Positions 56,423-64,000 of a DNA stretch of 64,000 nt are shown here, piece after piece. The notes below the pieces were generated by a model. It was not told the origin of the DNA and made no database searches. It worked only from the letters and a program-made list of their open reading frames with translations. Made by a program: the position numbers and the translations under genes. The stretch's first letter is position 1. Each line of letters begins with the position of its first letter. This DNA is from Vallitalea guaymasensis (GTDB taxonomy: Bacteria > Bacillota > Clostridia > Lachnospirales > Vallitaleaceae): NCBI RefSeq assembly GCF_018141425.1, contig NZ_CP058561.1, positions 744,001-808,000 on the forward strand, written 5' to 3'.

Positions 56423-56770
56423 ATGGAAACCAAATCAGAAAAAATTGAAGCTTTAACAAGTTCAGAGTGTGGAATCGAATTCACTTTATCAATAATGGGA
56501 GGAAAATGGAAACCATTGATTCTATGGTTTTTAGCTAAAAAAGGTGTTAAAAGATATGGTGAGATCAGAAAATTCATACCAACTGTTACCAATAAAATGC
56601 TTAGCCAACAACTGAAAGAATTAACAAATGACAAACTCATTTATAGAAAAGATTATAAAGTAATTCCACCAAAAGTAGAATACAGTATTACAGAAAAAGG
56701 TAAAACCCTAATGCCCATGTTAGATTTCATGTGCTCTTGGGGATATGAATATAAGAGCCAATCAAAATAA
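56423..56770 (+). CDS. HxlR-family transcriptional regulator
   Basis: 115 residues, a single winged helix domain: CGIEFTLSIMGGKWKPLILWFLAKKGVKRYGEIRKFIPTVTNKMLSQQLKELTNDKLIYRKDY...VEYSITEKGKTLMPML. One cysteine (about residue 15) precedes the domain, as in redox-sensing members of the family. GGAGGA precedes the ATG. It is divergent from the permease it probably regulates. Confidence 0.93.
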   Translation: METKSEKIEALTSSECGIEFTLSIMGGKWKPLILWFLAKKGVKRYGEIRKFIPTVTNKMLSQQLKELTNDKLIYRKDYKVIPPKVEYSITEKGKTLMPMLDFMCSWGYEYKSQSK

Positions 56771-56787
56771 TGTGTATATATACACTA

Positions 56788-56864
56788 AAAAGGACTGTCT
56801 CACAATAGCATCTAAGAGTCCTAGATTATGGACTGCGAAAAAGCATATGGTGAGACAGTCACTT
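56788..56864. terminator. Bidirectional terminator, HxlR versus 4Fe-4S gene
   Basis: Arms 56793-56803 and 56850-56860 form a perfect 11-bp stem around a 46-nt loop. T runs follow on both strands (ACTTTTAT on plus, CCTTTTTAG on minus), suited to convergent genes. Confidence 0.7.
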
Positions 56865-56926
56865 TTATATAACTATCATCTGCACAAAGGTATTTTATTA
56901 AGTAACACTTATCTATATAATATTAA

Positions 56927-57805
56927 TTATTTAACTTCCCTCAAATTATTTTTGCTATTTTTTACTAATGGTAACTTAGGTTTAACTATTTCTATTGCAT
57001 TCTGGGGACAACTTGAAATACATTCCCCACATCTTATACATTCTAGACTATTGGGATTCTTATAAACATCAACTTGCATTTTACATTTTCTACTGCAAAT
57101 ACCACAACTTGTGCATTTGTCTGAATCAATCTTCAATCTATATAAACTTATAGGATTAAATAATGAATAAATGGCTCCAAGTGGACATATGAATCTGCAA
57201 AAAGGTCTGAATATGAAAATTGATAGTATAACTGTAATAACCAATAATGCTATTTTCCATGTGTATAAAAATCCAATAACTGCTCTTAATGGTTTGTTTA
57301 GTAGAACAAGAGGTATTCCACCTTCCAAAGTTCCTGCGGGACAGATGAATTCACAAAAAGTAGGTTTTCCCATACCAACAATATTGACCCAGAACATGGG
57401 AAGCAAGAATACAAAAATCACTAAAATTAAATACTTTAAATATTTTAGTTTATTAAAGGTTTTGTTGACTTTTAATTTTGGTAATGGAATCTTATGTATA
57501 AGTTCTTGAATTAGCCCGAAAGGACATAACCAACCACATACAAATCGTCCTACTAAACTTCCTATCAGCATCAAGAGACCTATCATATAAAATGAAAATT
57601 GATATTTTATTCCTCCAATTACTGCTTGGAGAGACCCGATAGGACAACTTCCTAGGGCTCCAGGACAAGAATAACAATTAAGTCCTGGAACACATATTTT
57701 TTTCATCTTACCAGTATATATTTTACCTGTTGAAAAACCTTTTAGATGTAAATTAGTGATAATAGCTGTCATTACTTGAACAATTCTTCTTAAATATCTA
57801 CCCAA
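56927..57805 (-). CDS. 4Fe-4S membrane protein, NapH/YccM-like
   Basis: 292 residues. Four to six membrane helices with cysteine motifs (CVPGLNCYSCPGALGSCPIG, FVCGWLCPFGLIQE, FICPAGT, FICPLGAI) and a C-terminal double ferredoxin domain (CTSCGICSRKC, CIRCGECISSCP). It should pass electrons across or along the membrane. Start TTG 57805 matches the usual RRIVQ N-terminus and has GGAG 10 nt upstream; ATG 57772 lacks a ribosome site. It overlaps the end of the CD1871A gene. Confidence 0.88.
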   Translation of the reverse strand: MGRYLRRIVQVMTAIITNLHLKGFSTGKIYTGKMKKICVPGLNCYSCPGALGSCPIGSLQAVIGGIKYQFSFYMIGLLMLIGSLVGRFVCGWLCPFGLIQELIHKIPLPKLKVNKTFNKLKYLKYLILVIFVFLLPMFWVNIVGMGKPTFCEFICPAGTLEGGIPLVLLNKPLRAVIGFLYTWKIALLVITVILSIFIFRPFCRFICPLGAIYSLFNPISLYRLKIDSDKCTSCGICSRKCKMQVDVYKNPNSLECIRCGECISSCPQNAIEIVKPKLPLVKNSKNNLREVK

Positions 57806-57932
57806 TTCCTATGCACTCCAAACATACATTAATCGCTTTCTTGAAAACATCATTTAACTCACCTCTATACAAACCTACACCAATAAAAACGAAACTTAAT
57901 GTTATTATAAAAATTCTAATATACTTTTTCAC
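57798..57932 (-). CDS. CD1871A-family CXXC small membrane protein
   Basis: 44 residues starting at GTG 57932: a membrane helix (YIRIFIITLSFVFIGVGLYRGE) then KKAINVCLECIGIG with a CxxC at the end. This matches the CD1871A family of short clostridial proteins. AAGGTGGG lies 7 nt before GTG. It sits between a TlpA-like lipoprotein and a 4Fe-4S protein, so a redox relay role is plausible. The gene is short and easily missed. Confidence 0.88.
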   Translation of the reverse strand: MKKYIRIFIITLSFVFIGVGLYRGELNDVFKKAINVCLECIGIG

Positions 57933-57950
57933 CTAATAGCCCACCTTATA

Positions 57951-59072
57951 CTATTTTAAGCGCTTAATAATTTCTTCTTCATAAGCCTCTTTTGCATTTT
58001 CTCTAGGTGCTCCTATCTGTATATCTCCTACCTTTTCACCTTTTTCGTTGACAAATATTGTTGTAGGTGTAGCAGTCAAATTCTTTAGATATTCATTCAA
58101 ACTATCGTCTGGTACTATATTTGTATATTCTACTCCTGTTTTTTCAATTATTGTTTTTGTTAATTCTAGCTCCTCTGAGCCATCTGTTACTATTCCTATT
58201 ACATTAATATCTTTTTCTTTCATATCCTTATACAGTTCTTGTAATTCTGGCATTTCGTTAACACATGCTCCACAAGTTGTTGCCCATACATTAATCATTG
58301 TAAGTTTTTTGCCTTCAAAAATACTGTTGTCTACATCATTACCATTTGTATCTTTTGCTTTGAATTGAGGGACAACTGTAAAAGACTCACTTGCTCTTTT
58401 ATCTCTTTCTTCCAGTGTTACAATTTCTATGAATTCTATTGATTTTAACAGTTCTTCTGATGTCACCAGCATATTTTTATACTGTTTTTCTTCATCTGTT
58501 TTTTCAGTTATCTTACTCTTATCAGGAGTAACTATTATATACATATAATCATTTTCTTCATGTGTAGTTATATTAGGTTCATGTTCAAAAAGCAACCAAT
58601 TTTCTTCAGTCAAGAAATCTTTCATTGACTTACCATTTTCTATCATTTTATTCCATTCATCTATTGAAACCATAAATACATTTGCCAAATTTTGTGGTTT
58701 CTGATTTATATTATAATCCCACAGTACACTTCCCTGTATTTCCATATTATATCCTGATTCAGTCTTTAATTGAAAACCTCCATTTACACATCCCATCATA
58801 TCATCAAAATTTTCATGCCATAACTTTGGATAAGTTAGTAATATACCCATTTCTTGCATTTTAAAATTTTTTGGATTAACACCTTCCAATATTTCTTCTG
58901 AAGGATTTAGCTCTTCTTGAGAGTCATCTGGTTGTTCTTTCTCATCTACTGAATTGTCTTGTTGTTCTATCTTGTCATCTTGTTTTTTCTTATTATCTTT
59001 TTCCTTTCCACATCCTATTATTGAAATACTTAGACATGCAATTAATAAAACCGTTATTATTCTTTTCATCAT
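57951..59072 (-). CDS. Lipoprotein with C-terminal TlpA/ResA-like thioredoxin domain
   Basis: 373 residues. Signal peptide with lipobox IIGC (Cys21), an acidic low-complexity linker (about 22-60), a middle domain of unknown type (70-220), and a thioredoxin fold with NVWATTCGACVNEMPEL (Cys267, Cys270). It should be an extracytoplasmic thiol-disulfide enzyme anchored to the membrane. AGGAAG precedes the ATG. It leads the operon with the CD1871A and 4Fe-4S genes, so reductant may come from that membrane iron-sulfur protein. Confidence 0.9.
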   Translation of the reverse strand: MMKRIITVLLIACLSISIIGCGKEKDNKKKQDDKIEQQDNSVDEKEQPDDSQEELNPSEEILEGVNPKNFKMQEMGILLTYPKLWHENFDDMMGCVNGGFQLKTESGYNMEIQGSVLWDYNINQKPQNLANVFMVSIDEWNKMIENGKSMKDFLTEENWLLFEHEPNITTHEENDYMYIIVTPDKSKITEKTDEEKQYKNMLVTSEELLKSIEFIEIVTLEERDKRASESFTVVPQFKAKDTNGNDVDNSIFEGKKLTMINVWATTCGACVNEMPELQELYKDMKEKDINVIGIVTDGSEELELTKTIIEKTGVEYTNIVPDDSLNEYLKNLTATPTTIFVNEKGEKVGDIQIGAPRENAKEAYEEEIIKRLK

Positions 59073-59204
59073 ATTGTTAACTTCCTTTCTATTTTTTCCT
59101 ATGATATCTTTTTGTAGTTTTCATCAATATCAATGAATGTTCTCACTGCAAATCCAGTATATTTCAAAACTATATGGAAAGTTTATGCTAGTTGTATAGA
59201 AGTT

Positions 59205-59241
59205 GTAAAAAAATCCAACATATCAAATTATATGTTGGATT
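59205..59241 (-). terminator. Terminator after the YgbA_NO gene
   Basis: Arms 59212-59223 and 59230-59241 are a perfect 12-bp stem with seven T residues on the minus strand. Confidence 0.85.
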
Positions 59242-59254
59242 CTTAATATCAATA

Positions 59255-59551
59255 TTAATTTTTTTGTATAAAATGTTTTATTACCATTAATGGATTATGT
59301 AAAATCATACGTGGACCACTAAAACCCATTACATTTCGCATCTGCTCTCTTTTATCTTTTTTATAGCAATGTGTGGGACATTTATTACAAAATGTCTTAT
59401 TTTCTCCATAACGGCAATGATCTAGTCTCTTTAATGCATACTCTAGTAATTCTTTACACTCATTACATAATTCTTTATTGTGGTGATTTTTCTTACAATA
59501 TAATTTTATCATCTGAGCAATCATACGCTTTTCTTTCTCTATTCTTGTCAT
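59255..59551 (-). CDS. Nitrous-oxide-stimulated-promoter family protein (YgbA_NO)
   Basis: 98 residues, cysteine-rich: IKLYCKKNHHNKELCNECKELLEYALKRLDHCRYGENKTFCNKCPTHCYKKDKREQMRNVMGFSGPRMILHNPLMVIKHF. This is characteristic of the YgbA_NO family, whose E. coli member is linked to nitric oxide stress; the cysteines could bind a metal. Its ATG overlaps the stop of the ABC gene (TAATG), so it is translationally coupled. Confidence 0.92.
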   Translation of the reverse strand: MTRIEKEKRMIAQMIKLYCKKNHHNKELCNECKELLEYALKRLDHCRYGENKTFCNKCPTHCYKKDKREQMRNVMGFSGPRMILHNPLMVIKHFIQKN

Positions 59552-61176
59552 TAAAAAACTATCTCCTTTTTCTTATCACAAATGGATACACTGCTTTTTC
59601 TATGAGATACCATTATTACCGTTTTATCCTTGCATTCATCATTTATACTTCTAAGTATTTCTGCCTCATTCAAGATATCTAAATTACTAGTGGGTTCATC
59701 TAAGATAATAACTGGAGCATCATGCAAGAAAGCTCTTGCTATTCCAAGTCTTTGTCTTTCACCTGAAGATAAATTTCCACCAAGCTCCCCTACATTAGTG
59801 TCATATCCCTTTGGAAGTGCCATAATAAATTCATGTATAGATGCTTTCTTACATGCGTTTACCACTTCTATATGTGTAGCATCCTTATTACCTATTTTTA
59901 TATTGTTCTCTATAGTATCATTGAATAAAAATGTCTCTTGACTCACTAACGACTGATTTTTTCTAAGGATTTTACTTGGTATAGTATCTATTCTTTTATT
60001 ATCTATACTTATACTTCCTGAAGTAACATCCCAAAATCTCATTATAAGCTTTATTAGTGTACTTTTACCACAACCACTAGGTCCTATTATAGCTACCTTA
60101 TCCCCTTTGTTTATCTGTAGATTCACATCTTTCAATAGCTCGTTTTCTCTAGAATCATAGTTAAAATTCATATCCTCTATAGATATATTATTTGATTTTA
60201 GATCCATATCTCCTTCTATCTCATTAACCGCTGGCACCTCGTCTAATATATCAAATAATCTCTGTGCACATGCAAAAGTATGAATTAGATTATTGGATAA
60301 GCTACTCAAAGCTACTACGGGACCAAATGAACTTGATAGTAATACTAGAGCTACTAACACTTCTCCCAAATTAATATCATTATCTCTGTAAAGAAATATA
60401 CCAGCAAATAAAAAAGTAAGTATAGCTATCATTATAGTTAAATCGGTTATTGCTCTTATTAATCCTTCATGGGATTTTATAACCTTTGACTTAGAATTTA
60501 ATCTGTCACTATTGTTATTTATCTCTTCAAGCCTTCTATCTCCTTCACCAAAAAACAATATCTCTTTAATACCTCTTAATGAATCCAGCAAAAAACTGTT
60601 TGTCTTACCAAATTCATCTCTATATTCCAAACCTGCATCATTACCAAGTTTTGATGATAATACAGGTATCACATATCCTACCAGTATATAGAATACAGCT
60701 GATAATATCCCAAATAGGGCATTAATATTAAATAATACGATAATTATTATAGTTGAAGTGAGTATCGCTATAGCGATTGGTGCTATTGTATGAGCATAAA
60801 ATACTTCTAATAACTCTATATCACTAGTTATTATAGATATCAGATTCCCTTTTTCCTTTGTCTCCAGTTTGGCTGGTGCTAATCTTCTTAGTGCTTTATA
60901 TACCTTATCTCTAAGTATGGCAAGGATTCTAAAAGCTATATAATGCCCTGAATATTGCTCAATATATCTTAAAACACCCCTTAATACTGCACAAGCTATT
61001 ATTATACTTATGGCTTGAGATAAAGTAAATCCCATATCTATTCCTAATTTCTCTGATACTGCTACCGCCCCAAATGTCATTATTGACATAGATGCTAAAT
61101 ATCCTATTACTCCAAAGAAGATTGTAATAACCATTATTGGACTTAGTGGCTTCAGAACCTTAATAAGTCTAGCCAT
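59551..61176 (-). CDS. ABC half-transporter, CydC-like, second of pair 3
   Basis: 541 residues with a membrane domain and ATPase domain (GPSGCGKST, LSSGERQRLGIARAFLHDAPVIILDEPTSNLDILNE, SHRKSS). The signature has SSGE in place of SGGE/Q. The likely start is ATG 61176 with a weak AGGT; the open frame continues upstream into the previous gene. It pairs with the protein at 61199 and resembles CydDC-type transporters for thiols or haem-related compounds, but the substrate is open. Confidence 0.87.
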   Translation of the reverse strand: MARLIKVLKPLSPIMVITIFFGVIGYLASMSIMTFGAVAVSEKLGIDMGFTLSQAISIIIACAVLRGVLRYIEQYSGHYIAFRILAILRDKVYKALRRLAPAKLETKEKGNLISIITSDIELLEVFYAHTIAPIAIAILTSTIIIIVLFNINALFGILSAVFYILVGYVIPVLSSKLGNDAGLEYRDEFGKTNSFLLDSLRGIKEILFFGEGDRRLEEINNNSDRLNSKSKVIKSHEGLIRAITDLTIMIAILTFLFAGIFLYRDNDINLGEVLVALVLLSSSFGPVVALSSLSNNLIHTFACAQRLFDILDEVPAVNEIEGDMDLKSNNISIEDMNFNYDSRENELLKDVNLQINKGDKVAIIGPSGCGKSTLIKLIMRFWDVTSGSISIDNKRIDTIPSKILRKNQSLVSQETFLFNDTIENNIKIGNKDATHIEVVNACKKASIHEFIMALPKGYDTNVGELGGNLSSGERQRLGIARAFLHDAPVIILDEPTSNLDILNEAEILRSINDECKDKTVIMVSHRKSSVSICDKKKEIVF

Positions 61177-61198
61177 TATCTTAATACCTGATTGTCTT

Positions 61199-62980
61199 TT
61201 ATTCACTGATAGCCACCTCACTTTTGATATTTGATTCACTCTTCATATATATACTTTCTAACTCTTCTTGGTGTTTTAGTAAATTATAATACTTTGATCT
61301 ATTATTCATAAGTTCACTATGACTACCCCACTCAACCATATTTCCTTTATCCAATACATATATTGTATCTGCATTTTTTACATTCGCTAACCTATGGGAT
61401 ATCAATATGACCGTTTTGTTTTCAGCTATTTCATAAATTGATTTCCATATTTTTTCTTCACTTTCAACATCTATATTGGAGGTTGCCTCATCAAAAATAA
61501 TTATTTCTGGATCTGAAAGTATGATTCTAGCAAGGGCTAATCTTTGCTTTTGTCCACCAGATAAAAGAGCTCCACCTTCTCCTACATTTGTCTTTAATCT
61601 ACTTGGAAGTCCCATGACAAAATCATATAAATTAGCATTTTCAAGAGCATTTTTTATCTCTTCATTACTTGCATCATATTTACCCATTCTCAAATTATCT
61701 TCTATTGTTCCATTGAATATATACGAATTATGACTTATAATTCCTATTTTATTTCTTAAATAATTAAATGGAATATCATTTATATTAAGCCCATTCAATG
61801 TTATCTCTCCCTCATCCACTTTTTTTAGTTTTAGGAGTAAATTAGCTATTGTACTTTTCCCACAACCACTTTCACCTACTAAAGCTATCATCTTCTTATT
61901 TTTTATATGTAGATTTATATGGTTAAGGACTACTCTTTCTTTATCATAACTAAATGTCACATCAGCAAATTTTATATTAATATCTTTAAGTGATTCTTTC
62001 TCTTTTTCTGTTAGGTCTACTTCCTTCTCTTTTTCTTGGTCAAGTAAATCAAATATCTTATCACTTGCAGCCATTCCATTCATGGAAACATGAAATAGGG
62101 AACCTAATAATCTAAGTGGTATAAAAAACTCTGAAGATAACAGAATAATAACAATCACTCCACCTACACTTATGTTGCCTGCTGAGAATTCATTAAGCGC
62201 TATTAATATACCTACAGCCGAACCACCAAATGCTATTAGATCCATTATAGTTATGGAATTCAACTGCATTGCTAACACTTTCATGGTTATCTTTCTAAAA
62301 CTTTCCGCTTCCTCGTTCATTTTAATATTTTTTTCTTTATCTTGATTGAATACTTTTAGTGTTGTAAGTCCCTGTATGTTCTCTAAAAAAGAATCTCCTA
62401 GATTAGTATAGATATTCCAATAATTACTCAATATTTTTTTAGCTATCTTCATGACTGCTACTATTGAAATAGGTATTAAGGGAACACATAATAAAAGTAT
62501 CACTGCTACTTTTAAACTAATGAATGATACTACTATAAACAATGTAATAGGAGCTAATAAACTGTAAAACAACTGGGGTAGATATCTTCCGAAATAAACC
62601 TCAAGAGCTTCTACTCCATCTACGGATATTTGAACTATTGAAGAAGTAGATATTGTATCATTATAATTTACCCCTAGGTCTAACAGCTTTTTATAAATTC
62701 TTTCTCTCAGCGTTTTTTTTATTTCAGCTGATGAATAATATGAAAATGTAGTTGATAACTTATTAGAAATAAACTTTATTATTAGAATTAAAATAACAAA
62801 TAAAAACTGTTTTGTCAGATTATAATCTAAATCATTGTTGTTCAACTTATCTATGATATCACCAATAAATACTATTACTGCTATATTACATATTATTGCT
62901 ATCCAATTCATAAATACTGTAAGTGCTACCCATTTCTTGGAATTATCATTTAGTGATAATAATCTTTTATTCATCATCAT
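61199..62980 (-). CDS. ABC half-transporter, CydD-like, first of pair 3
   Basis: 593 residues with a six-helix membrane domain and ATPase domain (GESGCGKST, LSGGQKQRLALARIILSDPEIIIFDEATSNIDVESE, SHRLANV). Three ATG codons in a row follow AGGTGTTG; the first overlaps the end of ybaN by about 14 nt. It should form a heterodimer with the next gene product. Confidence 0.88.
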   Translation of the reverse strand: MMMNKRLLSLNDNSKKWVALTVFMNWIAIICNIAVIVFIGDIIDKLNNNDLDYNLTKQFLFVILILIIKFISNKLSTTFSYYSSAEIKKTLRERIYKKLLDLGVNYNDTISTSSIVQISVDGVEALEVYFGRYLPQLFYSLLAPITLFIVVSFISLKVAVILLLCVPLIPISIVAVMKIAKKILSNYWNIYTNLGDSFLENIQGLTTLKVFNQDKEKNIKMNEEAESFRKITMKVLAMQLNSITIMDLIAFGGSAVGILIALNEFSAGNISVGGVIVIILLSSEFFIPLRLLGSLFHVSMNGMAASDKIFDLLDQEKEKEVDLTEKEKESLKDINIKFADVTFSYDKERVVLNHINLHIKNKKMIALVGESGCGKSTIANLLLKLKKVDEGEITLNGLNINDIPFNYLRNKIGIISHNSYIFNGTIEDNLRMGKYDASNEEIKNALENANLYDFVMGLPSRLKTNVGEGGALLSGGQKQRLALARIILSDPEIIIFDEATSNIDVESEEKIWKSIYEIAENKTVILISHRLANVKNADTIYVLDKGNMVEWGSHSELMNNRSKYYNLLKHQEELESIYMKSESNIKSEVAISE

Positions 62981-63347
62981 TCAACACCTCTGTCTTTATA
63001 GTTTTAATTCTAGAAAATACTACAATCTTTACTGTCAAAAGAACTGCGATAACTATCCTCATTACAGTGTTATCTATTAATACAGCCATAATTAGTAACA
63101 TCAGACTTACAGGTATTATTATTACTAACTTTGACTTTATTGTCATACCTTTATTTTCTTTAAATGGTTTTACATGCTCCCTATAAAATTTTGTTCTAAT
63201 GAATCTATCATTCAATTTATCACTGCTTTTTAATAAACAATATGATGTAAGCAGCATAAAAGGAGTTGTAGGCAATATGGGGAGTACAACTCCTATAAGA
63301 CCTATGATAAAAAAAATTAACCCCGCAGTTAAATATACTATTTTCAC
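62967..63347 (-). CDS. DUF454/YbaN-family membrane protein
   Basis: 126 residues. Two or three membrane helices and the text GVVLPILPTTPFMLLTSYCLLKSSDKLNDRFIRTKFYREHVKPFKENKGMTIKSK, which identifies the DUF454/YbaN family. GTG 63347 follows GGGAGGG at 6 nt. It is first in the operon with the ABC pair and the YgbA_NO gene. Function is unproven. Confidence 0.92.
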   Translation of the reverse strand: MKIVYLTAGLIFFIIGLIGVVLPILPTTPFMLLTSYCLLKSSDKLNDRFIRTKFYREHVKPFKENKGMTIKSKLVIIIPVSLMLLIMAVLIDNTVMRIVIAVLLTVKIVVFSRIKTIKTEVLNDDE

Positions 63348-63382
63348 ACTTTACCCTCCCAACCTGTGGTATAATATTTTTA

Positions 63383-63438
63383 TTGACAAATTAACTTTGA
63401 TACTTAATAATATGTATTATAAACGATATTGATTATCA
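63383..63438 (+). promoter_or_regulatory. Promoter with Fur-like site between ybaN and the AraC gene
   Basis: Plus strand TTGACA (63383-63388), 17-bp spacer and AATAAT (63406-63411). A Fur-like 7-1-7 site CGATATT-G-ATTATCA at 63424-63438 matches 12 of 14 arm positions and would cover the start of transcription. Confidence 0.55.
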
Positions 63439-63535
63439 CTTTCATGTATTATTATATATCATTACACATAAAAAAACTTAACTATATTTGTTTTTTTATT
63501 ACTATATATAACTCATTTCTAAGGAGGAGTAAATA

Positions 63536-64000
63536 TTGAATTTTATAGATAATATAATTTCCGACTTCTTTAACTGCTGTAATCTACCTGTAATAGCAGT
63601 AGATATTAACTTTAATGAGCTTTGTAGTGTTGGATATAATCCTATTTTAAGGCAAATCTATAATAACTGTAATGTTTATAGAGATATCCCCCATGATTCT
63701 AATAACTTGCTCAGTCTTAATTTGAGCTATGCAAAGGATATTAATTTCATAGTAGTTCCAATATCCAGATTCAATAAATATAGAGGATACTTCATAATCG
63801 GTCCTATCAAATGTGAAAAAACCCAAAATGAATATATCCCCTACAAACCAAAGAGCTGTCTAGAATTTTTTTCTTCTATAATATTGAATATTGCAGATCA
63901 TAATTTTAGTAAAGGTATGAGCAATTTGAAGTTCAACATACACGTAAAAAAAGCCATCCAATACATACATGAACATTATACTCAATGTATTAATCTGGAT
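63536..64000 (+). CDS. AraC-family regulator, 5' part only (cut by window edge)
   Basis: 155 codons are visible from TTG 63536, which follows AAGGAGGA at about 6 nt. The N-terminal domain (FFNCCNLPVIAVDINFNELCSVGYNP) does not look like a cupin. The last residues VKKAIQYIHEHYTQCINLD are the entry to an AraC DNA-binding domain. It is divergent from the ybaN-ABC operon and may regulate it. Confidence 0.75.
   Translation, partial: MNFIDNIISDFFNCCNLPVIAVDINFNELCSVGYNPILRQIYNNCNVYRDIPHDSNNLLSLNLSYAKDINFIVVPISRFNKYRGYFIIGPIKCEKTQNEYIPYKPKSCLEFFSSIILNIADHNFSKGMSNLKFNIHVKKAIQYIHEHYTQCINLD

Noticed and set aside
56773-56786. GTGTATATATACAC palindrome after the HxlR gene
   Set aside because: Simple alternating sequence with no T run or repeat elsewhere; likely chance in AT-rich DNA.
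1-64000. CRISPR array, tRNA, rRNA, phage genes or transposases
   Set aside because: No regularly spaced repeats, no cloverleaf or rRNA segments, and no transposase or phage proteins were seen.

Overview
The window is 64 kb of AT-rich DNA with strong AGGAGG-type ribosome sites, lipoprotein signals, many Rho-independent terminators and families typical of Clostridia: ECF transporters, CoA-dehydratase activase, BlaI/M56, HxlR, WYL, CD1871A and DUF6809. It suggests an anaerobic low-GC Firmicute, perhaps of the Lachnospirales/Vallitalea type; that placement is inference. Most genes are on the minus strand. I saw no rRNA, tRNA, phage, transposase or CRISPR array.

Layout. 0-2 kb: the 5' part of a GH2 glycosidase and a divergent AraC regulator. 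2-5.3 kb: the thiazole branch of thiamine synthesis, thiS-thiF-thiG-thiH-thiE. 5.5-9 kb: a heterodimeric ABC half-transporter pair. 9-17 kb: an alpha-glycoside operon (lplB/lplC-like permeases, lipoprotein binding protein, two GH31 enzymes) with a recognisable promoter. 17-30 kb: two paralogous modules of an MptD-type S component, EcfT, a fused double ECF ATPase and an AraC regulator. The second module also carries an ABC half-transporter pair and a divergent second AraC gene. Both modules have Fur boxes at promoters, so they look like iron-controlled uptake systems for an iron chelate or haem-like compound. Between them lies a 240-bp foldback element whose second copy sits at 50 kb.

30-34 kb: a WYL regulator, an ATC-hydrolase-like protein, and a zinc alcohol dehydrogenase with a TetR gene. 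34-40.8 kb: deoR, Fe-dependent alcohol dehydrogenase, class II aldolase, NhaC-type transporter, mtnA and mtnK. This gene set fits the DHAP shunt that recycles methylthioribose or 5-deoxyribose, and an array of helically phased ACATTW repeats lies upstream of deoR. 41-46 kb: a methyltransferase and a giant CoA-dehydratase activase. 46-52 kb: a MarR/ATC-hydrolase pair, BlaI and an M56 sensor, and a CPA2 antiporter with TetR. 52-54 kb: a decayed ABC ATPase/WYL fusion beside an orphan permease. 54-57 kb: DUF6809, a ribbon-helix-helix protein under its own operator, and an UPF0718 permease with divergent HxlR. 57-64 kb: a TlpA-like lipoprotein, CD1871A and 4Fe-4S operon, then ybaN, two ABC half-transporters and a YgbA_NO gene, opposed by the 5' part of another AraC gene with a Fur-like site between them.

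The strongest themes are iron-linked ECF/ABC/AraC modules, an anaerobic nucleoside-remnant salvage operon, and a repeated structured DNA/RNA element of unknown identity. Family names come from reading the translated sequences; no database search was run.
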